Shown: positions 48,998 to 61,347 of the stretch, in pieces
Layout: each line of letters opens with the position of its first letter
How positions within the stretch are numbered: the stretch's first letter is position 1
Assembly: GCA_022747635.1 (NCBI GenBank)
Contig: JAKTNV010000003.1
Coordinates: 25,869,830-25,933,829 of the forward strand
Reading direction: 5' to 3'
DNA length: 64,000 nucleotides
Source: Hetaerina americana
Lineage: Eukaryota; Arthropoda; Insecta; Odonata; Calopterygidae
Position numbers and translations under genes: made by a program
The notes under the pieces: generated by a model
Database searches by the model: none
Seen by the model: only the letters and a program-made list of their open reading frames with translations
What the model was told of the DNA's origin: nothing

Positions 48998-50329
48998 CTA
49001 CATCTACATCTACTCAATACCCCGCAAGCCGCCGCAAGGGCGTGTGGCGGGGGGTGCTAGGACACCACCCATAAATTAGAAAAGAAAAATAATAAAAAAA
49101 AAATCGCATGCAATAACGACAAAATCATATATAAAAAAAAAACATGGCATACATTCATGCATGAACACTTACACCCCACACACATGCAAACACTCAAACT
49201 ACCAACTAACATACACATGCACCTGAAAGTATACCTAACATCTCTATAGTGTTTAATTTTGTTCCGACTTGTAAATTCAAAGTTTTTAATATTTCTAAAG
49301 TGACTTCGGTTTCTTGCTATTATGATTACTGATTGTTCGGGGAAAGAATGAGTATTTGTACCTATCTGTCTTGGAATCTATCTCCCTTAGTTTATCTTTG
49401 TGGTCTGATCTACCTAAGTAGTGTGGGGCCATTATAATTCCTTCAGTGTCATATTTAAACTCGTTTGTTCTGAACCTTTCTAAAAGTCTAAGCCTCGCTT
49501 GTTCTCTCCGCACTTCAAGTGGTTCCCAGCCTAAATCCCCTAAGAGACCTGTCACACTTGTGTTTTTATCATAACAATTTTTAACAAATCTAGCGGATTT
49601 TCTCTGGACTTTATCTAATTCTTTTTGCCAAATTTTCTCCCACGGATCCCAAATACTTGCGGCATATTCCAAATGAGGTCTAACTAGAGCAAAATAACAC
49701 CTCTCTTTAACTTTTTCATTACATTTCCCCACCACCCGTTTTATGAAGCCAAGTTTCTTTAAAGCTGATCCGCATATTGTCCTGATATGTGCTCCCCATG
49801 AAAGGCGTGGTGTTAGAACAACCCCCAAATATTTAACTTGATTTGCCGTAGTCAATACTGAACCCTCTATTTTGTAGTTTATATCCTGTTCCTCGCTTCC
49901 TTTATTCCAAAATTTCAAAACTGCACATTTATCTATATTAAGTGTTAATCCCCATTTATTGCACCATCCCGAGATATTGTCTAAGTCTCTAGAGAGTAGC
50001 TCGCGATCTAGTTGGCTCCTTATTTCCCTGTATATCACCGTGTCGTCAGCAAATAACCTTAGATTGCTACTAACGTGTGTGCTTAAGTCATTTATGTATA
50101 TTAAGAACAGAAGAGGCCCTATTACACTTCCCTGGGGGACGCCCGAAGTAACATCTCTCTCCGTTGAGCACAACCCATCTATGACTACTATTTGTTTGCG
50201 GTTTGACAAGAAGTCCCTAATCCAATTAATTATTTTCTCATTGATCCCATAGTATTTAAGTTTGTGTAACAATTTATTGTGTGGGACTTTGTCGAAGGCT
50301 TTTTTGAAATCCAGGAATACTGCATCGAC
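48998..50329 (-). mobile_element. LINE-B: young 5'-truncated LINE inserted into mariner-3
   Basis: The element runs on the minus strand from 50329 (VDAVFLDFKKAFDKVPH) to its tail at 48998-49075 (three CATCTA units on the + strand, then the GC-rich core). Flanking mariner sequence reads CGACCTTTCTA on the left and CGACTTTTTAC on the right, possibly an imperfect target duplication. The coding part has no stop for about 345 codons. Confidence 0.88.
49295..50329 (-). CDS. LINE-B reverse transcriptase, C-terminal ~345 residues, open (5'-truncated)
   Basis: Reverse transcriptase of a non-LTR retrotransposon; it would copy element RNA at a nicked target site. It is open from the truncation point through VDAVFLDFKKAFDKVP, INWIRDFLSNRKQIVVIDG, VTSGVPQGSVIGPLLFLIY, the catalytic RLFADDTVIYRE, VKYLGVVLTPRLSWGAHIRT, KKLGFIKRVVGK, LVRPHLEYAASIWDPWEK and VQRKSARFVKNCYD, ending with DRYKYSFFPRTISNHNS near the stop. 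The fingers domain and any upstream endonuclease are absent, so it is not an active element. The order and the SFFPRTI..N ending fit CR1/Jockey-type LINEs; the exact clade is uncertain. Confidence 0.88.
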   Translation of the reverse strand, partial: VDAVFLDFKKAFDKVPHNKLLHKLKYYGINEKIINWIRDFLSNRKQIVVIDGLCSTERDVTSGVPQGSVIGPLLFLIYINDLSTHVSSNLRLFADDTVIYREIRSQLDRELLSRDLDNISGWCNKWGLTLNIDKCAVLKFWNKGSEEQDINYKIEGSVLTTANQVKYLGVVLTPRLSWGAHIRTICGSALKKLGFIKRVVGKCNEKVKERCYFALVRPHLEYAASIWDPWEKIWQKELDKVQRKSARFVKNCYDKNTSVTGLLGDLGWEPLEVRREQARLRLLERFRTNEFKYDTEGIIMAPHYLGRSDHKDKLREIDSKTDRYKYSFFPRTISNHNSKKPKSL

Positions 50330-50864
50330 TTTTTACTTCGATTGACCCATACCATGTCGAATTAGTGAACTATTTGGTGCGGGAAAATCGCCGTTTAACT
50401 GTTAGGGAGATAGCCGATGAAGCGAACATTAGTTTTGGATTCTGTCAGACAATCTTGACAGACATTTTGGGCATGACGCGCATCGCGATAACGCTCCGGC
50501 TCACACGGCGCTGATCGTGACAGAGTTTTTCGCCAGAACCGGAACTTCCGTGATCCCGCAGCCACCCTACTCTCCACATGTGGCTAAATCAGACTTTTTT
50601 TGTTTCCAAAGTTAAAATCAACCTTGAAAGGGTGCCGATTCGACTCTATTACAGACATTAAATCTAATTGTACGGCGGACCTGAAGAGCTAAGGAGGACC
50701 TAAAGCGGCTTATCAGGTAGGGTTCGAGAGCTGGAAGAAACGTTGGCACAAGTGTGTCGTCAGCCAAGGCATGTTCTTTGAGGGAGACAAGTTCGATTAA
50801 GCATTATCCGTCGAAATAAACAAGTTATGAAATCAGTCCTGTCCTTTTTTGATCACACCTTATA

Positions 50865-51160
50865 ATTACAGCTTTAGATTTCTATGATTACTTTTTGATT
50901 GCGGTTAATAAGGAAGTCTTGAACTCAATTTATTACATTATCGTTTTTCCGTCCCCTTGCAACTTTTATATCAATTTGACGTGTGGGACTTTATGAAAAG
51001 CCGGTTGAAAATCTAAGAAAATCGTATCAACTAGTTGTTTCTTTGTTCCTATTGTAAGATGTCGTGTATAAGAGTACGTTAAAGAGTCCCCACTGCGTTT
51101 CACAATGTCTCCCCTTTCTGAAACCATGCTGTTTTGCTGGATATAAGGTATGCGTAAATG
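50865..51160 (-). mobile_element. LINE-A, upstream part (5' side of the mariner-3 insertion)
   Basis: The minus strand reads QQNSMVSERGDIV, then GTKKQLVDTIFLDFQPAFHK and VPHVKLI, then a damaged RNQKVIIEI just before the mariner terminus. This matches the region preceding VTSGVPQGS in intact copies, and that motif resumes at 48602. Confidence 0.8.
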
Positions 51161-51852
51161 TCTGTGAGTGTTACGAGCATAATGGGTCTGACTAGGCATT
51201 CACTGGGTATGCTTGGGTCGTGAGTACAGACGCTTTGCAAAAGAATACATTTTGTAAATTTATAATCGAGGTTCAGCGTAAAAATTGTAGTGAGTCGCTG
51301 GTATCTTTATGTTTACCCCTTGGCTTAAAACTTTATTCCAATCAATAGATGGCAAATTGAAATCTCCATCTGTTTTTTGTTTTGGGAAAAAAAGAGTTTG
51401 GAATTGCTTGTCTTAATCAGTCAACTCTATCAATAAATTATTCACGTTAAATGACCAATTGTATTAATCTCTTGCCCTCTCTTCATTTCAAGCTAGATTA
51501 ATAGGCAGTGAGGAATTTATATACTTGCTATTTGACATACATACTGGTCCACAGTTTAGTCTAAAAAAAGCCATTCATTGCTTGAGTATCCTACTCGCTG
51601 TAAAACTGGTAGCCTCAGACGTGTAATGAACACCTGAGTGGTTCAGAGGGTTCCTGCACGATTGAATTGCAGGCTGAAGGTAAACGAAGGAGGCTCCAAT
51701 ATCCCTGCTGATATAGCAAAACCCCTGATTGATGCCTTTCTCTCGGATCCAAACCAGAGAGGCCCACGCTGATCTCTCGGGACAAGGCTAGAAATCGCGG
51801 TCGTCATTTCAAACCGGTAAAGAAGCGACTTCCCTTCTTCACTTCAGAGTTC
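51161..51852. other. non-coding stretch
   Basis: Nothing recognised. Confidence 0.5.
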
Positions 51853-51912
51853 ACCTACATCCATACAGATACCCCGCGATCCACCACAAAGGTGTCTGGC
51901 TGGTGGTGCAAT
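51853..51912 (-). repeat. diverged LINE-tail copy
   Basis: CCTACATCCATACAGATACCCCGCGATCCACC, then AAAGGTGTCTGGCTGGTGG. It resembles the minus-strand tail of an older subfamily. Confidence 0.5.
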
Positions 51913-52280
51913 CACTAGTTGGGAAGGGTAAGAGATAAGGAGGGTTTTTAAGGGGTTAGAAAAAGAGTTCAACCCTGAATGGATACAGAATGTCCTCGCA
52001 TCCGCAATTCGTGGCATCTTTGACGCCAACACGAGCCACGACTCGCAGCCTGGAGCACTTCGTGCCCGCAGCCGCTGGTCAAACCGCGTTCGTCTCCCGA
52101 GAAACGCGACCGTTCGAAATCCACCAGACCGTCAGAGCTCACACCCTCATGGTCCTTGCCCGCAACGGGACAATCAGAAGCCTGATGCTGCAACTGCCTA
52201 TCACTAGAATTCCTCTCTTCCCATTCTGACGGATCCTTCATGGTGGTGTACCCAGAGGGAGCGGGCGTACGATACTTCTG

Positions 52281-52330
52281 CTTCTACATGGTACCCTACA
52301 AGCTATCACTAGGGTGTTTAGCAGAGGGGG
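52281..52330 (-). repeat. degenerate LINE-tail-like remnant
   Basis: TTCTACATGGTACCCTACAA, then GCTATCACTAGGGTGTTTAG. Weak resemblance to the tail core. Confidence 0.35.
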
Positions 52331-52754
52331 ATTCAGCATGCAGGTATGCAGCATAAAGAATTAACTTTTTAAAATAATATCCCTAAAAGTAATTTATTTT
52401 TTTACAAATAACATAATACAACTATCTCTAGGGATGGTTCTCAGTTTTCGCTATCTTTATGGCGTAAATCATTTTCAAATGAATAACTATTCTTAAATAT
52501 ACCAAAAAATTCTTCTTTATTAATATGCATATCTTAGTAAATCAGGAATTAACATGCATTTTGTGATAACTACCGAGTAATTTACCGGGTGAAATGTTAG
52601 TAGTTATCTAAATAATGATCTAACATAAGCAAGGAAATTATGTACAAGTTTAGCCCCCTCAGTTGGATGTTTCAAAATTAAAATTAGGACATGGACGATT
52701 TAAATCGAAGACAGGGGTAGTTGGCAGCAAACGGAAAGTCGATGGAATAAACGG

Positions 52755-52900
52755 TCCGTGAGGCTGGGTCAAAGGGTGCCCAGTATGCCTACGAGCCATT
52801 TCGATAGTCGTGGGCTCGAATCCTCCATTGGGTATAAGTGCTTTGATTGAAATTTGATGCCGTGCATCAATATGCAATCACTGCCGTGCAGTGACCAAGT
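52755..52900 (+). mobile_element. possible tRNA-derived SINE
   Basis: It has an A-box-like TGGGTCAAAGGG (52765-52776) and a B-box variant GGCTCGAATCC (52813-52823), followed by a body with GTGCTTTGATTGAAATTTG. No cloverleaf is evident. Call is weaker than for the other two SINEs. Confidence 0.42.
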
Positions 52901-53509
52901 GGCACGCATCGAAACGGTCACTGCTGCAATTCAAGTCATGCTTAGAGAATGGTGCTATTATTTACTAAGCGTGCCTCTTAGGCATGGATTTAAAAGGTCA
53001 AATGTCTTTTGGTGAAGTGAGTATGCGAGGACTCTTGGGGACAGGATTTAGCGAACCCATAATTTGCCATATTCCGATTCAATGGGAGTTGAATTTTTAA
53101 GTATAAGAATGCCAAAGTTTTTAATTTAATACTGTAAAACGTACATGGCGTGCAACATTCCATCGTTTTGATAGATGGCTTACCACCGATAATCCCACCA
53201 CCTACAATCGCAAAGTTTTCTTCCCCATTAGGCTTAGTCCAATCAAAGGAAACATTCGATCTCTAAAATAAATAATTACTAGTAAAATAATATGAGTAAC
53301 TATTTCAATTTATTAAAAACCAAAGCCGCAATACTGCGGGGTCTCGCCTAGTTTACTTATATATTTGTTCCGACACCGATGCTTTCTTTGGGAATTATAT
53401 TGCGTGCATACTCCAAAACTCAACCCATTCTTAGCATACTATATATGTAGTTGAATGGCGATTTTCGCCGAAATTTCATTGAATGATTGCCGATGGAAAT
53501 TTTACAAGG

Positions 53510-54660
53510 GACGTTGCGAGCGATGAAATGGGAAGGAAAGTGGGGAGGGGGGGAGAAATGAGGAAGGAACCTAAAAAATAAGGTTCGGCCCGAAAGCAGC
53601 GCGCGTAGATGCGGAGAGAGAGAGAGAGAAGAGTTAGAGTGGAACACACACCAATGCGCACGAAAAAACACACGCAGACGGAGTCACACGCGATGGGGTG
53701 CACGGGCACGCCGCCGCTGCTGCTTCGGGGGATGCCATTGTAAGCAAATCAGGAGGAGGATAGGAGAGGGAGGGATGTGCCTCGGGAGAATGAGCGGGGA
53801 GTGCGCTCGAGGAGGACCGGGAAAGGGGCGGGGGTGGAGGGACCGCGTTAGAGTTTGGACCGTCGGCGGGGGAGGAGGGGGGCAGGGGAGAAGGCAGGGG
53901 GAGGGGGGAGAAGAGGGAGATGGAAGACAAATACGGAGTTAAAACAACCCGTCTCGCTTAAACCCCCCTTTTACCCCCCTCCCATCTACCCTATGCCCTC
54001 ACCCCCTCCTCCCATCATCCCTCTCTCCACCGACTCACGTCCTCCTATTTCTCTCTCTCCCTTTAAGAGAGAGTTTTTCTCAATTCTTTTTATTCACCCA
54101 TCCCCGTAGCACTGGAGCTTCCATGAGAGTTACACTCAACGGGGCTGAATGGTGTGTCTTGGACGGAGGCAATGAATAGAGGAGGAGGAAAATGGGGTGG
54201 GAAAGGGGCCCAGGGAGAGGTTGAGGCGAATGGGATGGGGCGCGGAAGGTGGCCGCGGACGGTGTGTAAATGGAAGGGGGGCTTTGGGACAAGAGGGAGG
54301 GATGAGGAGGGGGAATGAGATGTGGGGGTGGGCTTAGCTGTGGTGGAGGCGGGGGTTGAAATGGGTGGGTGGACGGCAGCGAAGAGTCACCCGCCACCGC
54401 TGCTGGGCGCTCTCTCCCCGGGAGGAGAGAGTAATGTTATGCGCCCAAGAGTTAGGAGTGGTGGCGAGGTGCAATGGAGGAGGAGACGGGTGCAGTTCCA
54501 GTGAGTGAGTGGCACTGGGTGGTGTAATGGCTCGGGAGAGAAGACGGACGGGTCGGGGGGAGAGGGAACGGGAGAGTTTGGGGGAGGAAGAGAAGGAGGT
54601 GTTTGTAAAGAAGAGTAAGAGAGAGAGGACTGTTCAGGGCATTATAAGAGTTCATTGAAA
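53510..54660. repeat. polypurine block with a central polypyrimidine segment
   Basis: 53510-53940 and 54110-54660 are G/A-rich and 53945-54075 C/T-rich on the + strand. A (GA)n run lies near 53615-53630. Domainless Pro/Ser-rich frames on the minus strand are attributed to composition. Confidence 0.55.
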
Positions 54661-55639
54661 AGGGATGTATTCCCGTCTGGTTATCTATCTGGATGGGAGC
54701 AGGATGACTGAGCGAGGGATAAGACGACGCGGCTATGGCCATAGAGCGGCGGAATGTTTTGAATACCGAAGGAAGTGGAGGTGGCTGCGGAGTGCTTGGC
54801 TCCGCAATTCGTGGAAGATCAAGGCGGGAGGACGAAAGAATACTGAACTGCAAGTGGTGGGCGCTAGGAATAAAGACACTGAAATTATTCGTTCTAAGGT
54901 GCTAAAGGGATCTCTTTGATCTTTTCGTGGACTGCACTCCAATATACAATGATGATTTTTAGGATTGAAATATAGGGTGCAAGTGCAAATGTCGCAAATA
55001 TAGAAATGTAATTAAAAATATAGATAGTGCACTTTCTATAGCTAGGAATGATATGCTAAATATAAAAATGTTATATTTGGTGTAAGGATTTAGAAGTCGA
55101 TAAACCATACAATTTTACAGCATTGATCACAAAAAATGCTCATCAAAATTAAAATTTAGGGACCTCAGGTGCCAAAATTTCAATTTTAAAATGTTCTTAG
55201 CGCGTTAATCAGGAGATAATGGTTTGTTTTTGCCTTGCCACTACAATTCTGTAAAGGGCATCATGATTGTGACTTAGCTGAGGAAGTTTCTTTGAACGAT
55301 ATCCATTGATCGAGATAGATATACTCCGTCAACTTGAAAATTATATTCAAACGTGCTTTATTTAACTAGTTGACTGAAGAGTCAATTGGTAGGAGATGCA
55401 ATGTGGCTAGCAAGGTAGGAAAATGTTTTACCTATAAGTTTTAACTATAAGGCACATGCGTATAGTGCTTTTGCGGGACCTTGGGCACACCAATACTGAA
55501 TATTTCCGGAACTCCTAGATTAACTAGTATAATATTTAATAGCAAGGATATCAAGTTCGATAAATAGTTTATCATAATGGTAGCGAGTTCTGGAGACCAT
55601 TGGGAAGTTTTAGCATGAATGTATACGCCACTATAGGTG

Positions 55640-55765
55640 TACATTTTCATGGATGTGTTGATTTTGCACGTAGTTTTGTTCTCTTTTACGGGTGGTGACC
55701 TAACACGCGACACGTCCTTGTGACGGCTTGCTGGTAATTATGTATGTATAGATTATGTATAGATG
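55640..55765 (+). mobile_element. short LINE 3'-UTR and tail fragment
   Basis: TTGATTTTGCACGTAGTTTT, then CTCTTTTACGGGTGGTGACC, matches the 3' UTR just before the tail of LINE-C (63640-63710). The tail follows with a degenerate core (CACGTCCTTGTGACGGCTTG) and a degraded hexamer. A severely 5'-truncated insertion. Confidence 0.75.
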
Positions 55766-56539
55766 AAACCTTATTTTTTGGAAAAATCTTCGATATCGCT
55801 CCAAGTGCACTGGATTCAATGAAATTACTAACTCAACTTACTGTATAAATAGAAAGCTTTGAGTTTGACTCTGACATGTGAGCATAATTTAAATATCACA
55901 AAACTGAATAAATGTTGTGTTACTTCAACGTCGATACCGTGGGGATAATTTAATCTCACATTGCAGGCAAAATTACAAGGTGCAGGACATAAAAATCGAT
56001 TTAAGGAACTGTTACTTGGTAAACATAATACGCGCCTGATAAGGAAAAAGAGGTGGGATATATGACATGAGAATTAGCAAGAAGACAGTCTTAACATTGG
56101 AATCTTAGGAAGCGTTGTCTCCTCATATAGATACAGTGTTGGCTAAAAACACTCTAAAACAAATAATTGTCAGAGAAAAAGGAATTGACAGAGTTACAAT
56201 GAGAAGATTAATCACGCAATACGGGAATTACTACATCATAATTAAAAGAGATCATTCAAAACCGACGTTTTTCAATAAAGATGATGGACGCTTGTCTAAA
56301 AGAATTAAAAAAAGTAGATATCCCGAAGTGCGTAAGTACTCGTCATGCCTATAGTAAATAAAAAACTTGTTAGAAGTTTGGAGGCGTCCACAGGTTCTAG
56401 CATCATATGTAAAAGTCTCTACTCCACATTTTTCTTGAGGTAAAAGTGCTCGATTACAGTCCTGTATTAAGAGGCTTGGGGTACTTGGGGGGAAAATAAT
56501 TAAAAACACAGGACAAAGCGGGCTCAAGTGATGTAGATG

Positions 56540-56850
56540 AGGATTAGGGATAGAAGGGGGCGGCGGGTGGACCTTGGAGGGAGAGGAGGTGATGCCGGGA
56601 CCTGAGTTACGGGGCCATACCCTTACGTCCCGGATTCCAGCTCGCGGTAAGGAACGCTCCCTATCCAGAAATAAATCACTCAGCGACGGAATAATAAATA
56701 AGAGACACGACGGAATGGGAAAGGGGGTGGGATGTAGAGGAGGAGCAAAGAGAAGTGGAGGAGGGGCCGGAAGAGGAGGACAGGGAGAAGGGGGGAGGGA
56801 GAGTAGACCGAGGGGGGAAGTAACAGGACATTCAAAATCATCTCGCGGAG
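56540..56850. repeat. polypurine block
   Basis: G/A-rich + strand, no gene recognised. Confidence 0.5.
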
Positions 56851-56999
56851 GCTCTTACGCAAATTTTTCGACTCGTCGTGACCAGACGTAAGTGATTCCG
56901 CGGCCCCGGGATTCGTGAGGAGACACACGAAATAAATGCAGGAAAATAAAGAGAGACGATCGCCCGGTCCCCTCTCCCTTTCCTTCCAATGAACTTATT

Positions 57000-59900
57000 A
57001 TTAGAAAAAAGTATGACTCCGCGCGCTCCGGGGCAATAATCCGACTTTCTCGAAGATGCTAACATTTTTTTTTACTCACACAACGGGGGTTTAAATGAGG
57101 CGTGGGCTCAGCTCCGAGGGGGAGAGACCACGTCAGTTTTTACGAGTTAAGATGGAGAGCATGAGAAAGGTAGAAAGAGAGAGAGAGAAAGAGGGTTTGA
57201 GATTTATTTATCCGAGTATAAATATTCGGACAGGAAGAATTTTTTGTGGGTTTGGCCGTGTTATCACTGCGGGGGCATTTGTCCGCGGGTGGGGTGAGGA
57301 CAGGATTCTGAAGGGCAAGTGACGATTCGCGGCAGGGTGTATGTACACGGAAATGATTTATGACCTATATATAAGTGGAAATTTACATTTATTTCTGAGA
57401 GTTTTCATACCTCCCATACCTGCGTAAAGGGGTTCATGCATTGTGTTTGGAATGGTGTGATGTCCTACACAAACATTGGGTGGAATACCTATGGAAATGA
57501 AAACCTTGCTCATCCCATGTTGTAGCTCTACACGTCTCACTTTTCCTTCGGAGAGTAGGAATATCATTCCTTTTGGCCGATTAAAGAGGTCGTATCAGTG
57601 TGGATTTTATGAATAAAGAAGTTTTATTGGTGCCACCAAAGTAATATCCAGAAAACTCATTTAAACGATCGAAAACGTGTGTTCCTAGCATGATTTTATG
57701 ATATATTCATAAGTGAAATGTAAACTCAAGTTTAAGCTGTTTAATTATCTTCCTGCCAAAAATAATCAAAACCACCTATAAAAAAGATATTGGTAGCATA
57801 TCTGGTATAAATCCCGATCATGCCGCAAAGCGATGAAATGCATTGCCCCATTAAAACTAATTGCTTTGTAACAGTCAATTGCTATATTTCTTTTAAAATA
57901 TAAAGGTTTATTGCATAAAATGTATTCGTTCCTGCATCGTTACAGGAGAAAATAAACGGAAATGAGACTAGAAGAGGGTGTGGCACAAAAAGTGTAGTGT
58001 AAAGACTAAGATATTACTCTAGCACATTCATTTGGTGCAAAAGACTAGTATCTCAGATAAGCGGAAACATCGTGAATAAGTTGATCAACAAAGAAACATG
58101 AAACATACCAAACTTTAAATAGATCACTCAATATAATTAGTGGTTATTATTATGGTTGATAGAAGACTTAAAACATTATACTCACAGTTAAAAATTAAGT
58201 TTCTTCACAAATAAATTACGAGCCAAAATAAAAAGAATATGAACCAAGGTGGACTCAATATATAAAAAAAGCTCTTTAAATCACAACACGTATGCAATAA
58301 ATAACTAAAGTGATGAAATGCTGAGTAGCTATGAGTATTAAACTGAGTGATGGTCTGGTGATGAATGAGACCGGATTCAGAAAATAATCATAGATAACAT
58401 AAATTCCATTAATCCGACACAATTACCTTTAGAAAATTAAGAAAAATATCTTTATTTGTTTATCAGATTTTGCAGGAATTTCACCTGACTTATATGGTAG
58501 CATCCGCACGATGAGTATTTATAAATGGTTTTCCAAGCAGAACAATAAAGAGACTTCGGTCCTTATTGAAGAATGTATTTCATATGAATAAATAAACACG
58601 AGAATATCCGAGATTACACCGAAATAGGGCTAAAATATTCCACTGATCCTGACTGCTCATTCGTAACCATTGGGCTCTCGATAAAAATCGTGCGTTTACT
58701 TGTAAGTCATTGACCCACCAATTTTAAGGATTCTAGAGGGACGATTTCATTGTGTTCGCAGATTTCCTTGGCTGCGTCTTTTGTTTTCTTAACCCGCGAA
58801 AGCGCGAGAGTCATGGAAAGGAATATGAGCCAAGGGTCACGTTTTTGAGCGCGCGATCCACTCGCGTGTTACGTGATACGCGCTTTGCAGGAGACGCTAA
58901 AAGAGGGCGTGATTTTAGTTGGGGTGGGATCGAAGGGAGAGACAAAGCACGTGCGCGGAACGTGGACATGACGAGGGTAATGAGTGGCATTTGTTTTTTT
59001 CCTCCTTTTCTTCTCCCCGATGATGGGCGTTCCGGAAGGAGAAACAATGGAGATGAGTGGCGCGCGCTAAGAATATTCCCCACCTCCTCCGACCATACCC
59101 TTCTGTTGAAGAGAATTTCTGACTTATGGAGATGAACGTTTAATCACTAATCTGAGAGACCTTCGCATCTAAATTCACCGCATTTTGGCAAAGATTTGCA
59201 ATGATATTGAATTAAACCATTCAGCATCTTTGCAAAGATATGACCATATTGCATAGCATGAAAAACTCCATTTTGAGAACTGTAATCATTTTTTACCTAT
59301 TGAAGAAAACTCAAATGAGATCACTGTGGCATTGCTGTAGGAATTTGTGCAATTTTTAATTCCTACCAACTACTTTCCAAAACTAACCAAAATACACGTA
59401 TGACTCTGTTTCAAGAATAGCATTCTCAAAATATCATGCCATGACTTTTAATCCGGCATAATAATATAAAAGGTGTGCTTGTCAAAATATTGTATTTGTT
59501 TTTTTCTCAATATTATGTAGAGGTTTTTATTTGCAATTAATTTTTTAAATAGTTCTCAATTGAGGTTGTCTTAACTCTAATTACATAAATCTCATACGTA
59601 TTTAGTTGCCTACTCTCCGTAAGCGTAATAGAGCAAAATAAATTGATATTAAATATTATTTGACACTTAGAAAAACATGAAAGTTCAACATAAATATATG
59701 AAAAAAGCTCCACACGAATCCCGAATCAAAGGAACTAAGTGTGGTACACGATAAAAAAGAGGCGGAATAGTCAAATGTGGTAGGAACTCCCATAGCCGCA
59801 GGTCGTGAGCTCTACTTCCAGCTGTTAATCGGAAGTGAAAAGTGGTGTGTCTCTGTGGATTCGAAATTATTCTTTTGGGATTGGGAAAGGATAATGCAGA

Positions 59901-61209
59901 ATTCCTCCGTAAAGATGCATTAACATTATCTGAATGTGGCAGATTTATCAGAATTTAATGAACATAGGAGTCAACACTTTTCATTCTTTCCAAAGACTTA
60001 TTGATTTCATATAAAATTTAGTTATCTACAGCGAACAAAGTGAGTAGCTTCAGGCATGATGTGGTGGAAGTCGAACATAACAAATCGCTAATCGGAGCAC
60101 TTTTCCACTTGATAATTTTTTTATTATAGACCTGATGATGATGTAATACAACGAAACCCGGTCTTAAAATACAAAAAAAATACTAAGATCAGTTATTCAT
60201 TATTTACAGCAAAATTCGGTAAATGTTGGCAAACAAATTAGGAATGGCATATTAAATAAATTAACATTCTCCGACTTCCTCAAATTTGGCATTTATATAA
60301 AAAATATCAACGCTACAAAAAAAACTAACAAAATGCAACACTAAAAGAACAACGCCGTTGTTTCTCAAGCGTCGGGAATACTAGTACTAGTACTAGTAGT
60401 ATATGTTAATGCGAAGATAATATCTTTCCCACTCACTGGCTGTTTTAATAATTCCTCTAAAAGGGCTTTACCCTTTAAATAATGATTGGCATGAAAAAGG
60501 AATATTGCATTTTTCTTTTTTTTCAATCATAGAATATGTTTCCCTCCACTTATATACTCGTAACTACTCCACTTGGTCGAATGATAATTTAATTTTACAT
60601 GCAATTTCAGACTCATCTGTTAGGAAATACATTCCATCGTAATATTTTACTTAGTTCCTACATCAATAGTATTTTCACGGAATTCATTGATTGTGCAGGT
60701 GTGGTCCTCGGGATTGCCAGCTTGTGGGGCATTTTCGGGTTCATTGTTACCTCTCGCGTCGCAGCGATTGTCTTCCGGAGGGAAGACTCACCTTCGCTCT
60801 TGAAGACGCTCGCAGCAACGCGAGGAGAAATGTTGAGCTCCAAACGCAGTCAATCCAGAGCACCACACCTCCATCATCGAATCACTTCAAAAACAAACGA
60901 TCCCCGAATTCCACGATTAACTGGCGTAGATTTCACGGTTGATAATGATTAACTGACATAGATTATGAGTTTTTAGATTAAGAACGATGTTTTGATGTCG
61001 AGGGAAAATAACACTCCGGTTGATACGATATTTTGTTACACGAGAGTAATTTGAGGTTCTCGGAATCACCACCAAATGTCAGAGCTAGCGCAACGAATTT
61101 CCCGCGTAGTAATAGGCAATCCTTTACGAGTAAACACGTAACGTGTCACTGCTCTGGGAAGAGATCTGTGGTGCAGACGGAAAACATTGAGGTTAGAGCA
61201 GTGATTAAA
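57000..61209. other. AT-rich stretch, no gene recognised
   Basis: A few short frames with no recognised domain. 60378-60402 is a short self-complementary CTAGTA repeat. 60121-60160 (CCTGATGATGATG..CGAAACC) resembles Penelope-like element flanks, too weak to call. A splice-acceptor-linked frame at 60699-60942 is discussed in findings. Confidence 0.45.
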
Positions 61210-61347
61210 ACAGGGTGCGTTCCATAATTTATGCAATTAAATTTCCCGCGCCGCTCCTATTGGTTGGAGTGGGATAAAACCTCTTGGAGTAGGCGGGGGG
61301 AGGGGTGTAAGCTTCGCGCGCAACCGGTCTCAGCGCTCTCCTAGCTA

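Larger units (their letters stand above)
48800..50817 (+). pseudogene. mariner-3 transposase remnants, split and deleted
   Basis: Part one (48820-48996): VCVKFCFKLGKSAMEIFGMI, then NECFEWYTRFKSARTTTDED and RTGRP, the first HTH and linker. Part two (50331-50580): HVELVNYLVRENRRLTVREI, ADEANISFGFCQTILTDILG and MTRIA. This jumps directly into DNAPAHTALIVTEFFARTGT and PQPPYSPHVAKSDFF, so the region with the first catalytic Asp is deleted. Part three near 50730-50795: ESWKKRWHKCVVSQGMFFEG, the mariner C-terminus. Frameshifts are present. Not functional. Confidence 0.85.
48605..50862 (+). mobile_element. mariner-3: degenerate mariner split by LINE-B
   Basis: Terminal repeats: left from 48605 (CAAGGTGTGATCAAAGAAAG) and right ending 50862 (its complement reads TAAGGTGTGATCAAAAAAGG), about 28 bp with a few mismatches. 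TA lies at 48603-48604 and 50863-50864. The mariner itself is about 930 bp; the rest is LINE-B (48998-50329). The transposase is on the + strand in broken pieces on either side. Confidence 0.88.

Noticed and set aside
60110..60180. Penelope-like element end (CCTGATGATGATG..CGAAACC)
   Set aside because: Only a short generic phrase; no coding or structural support.
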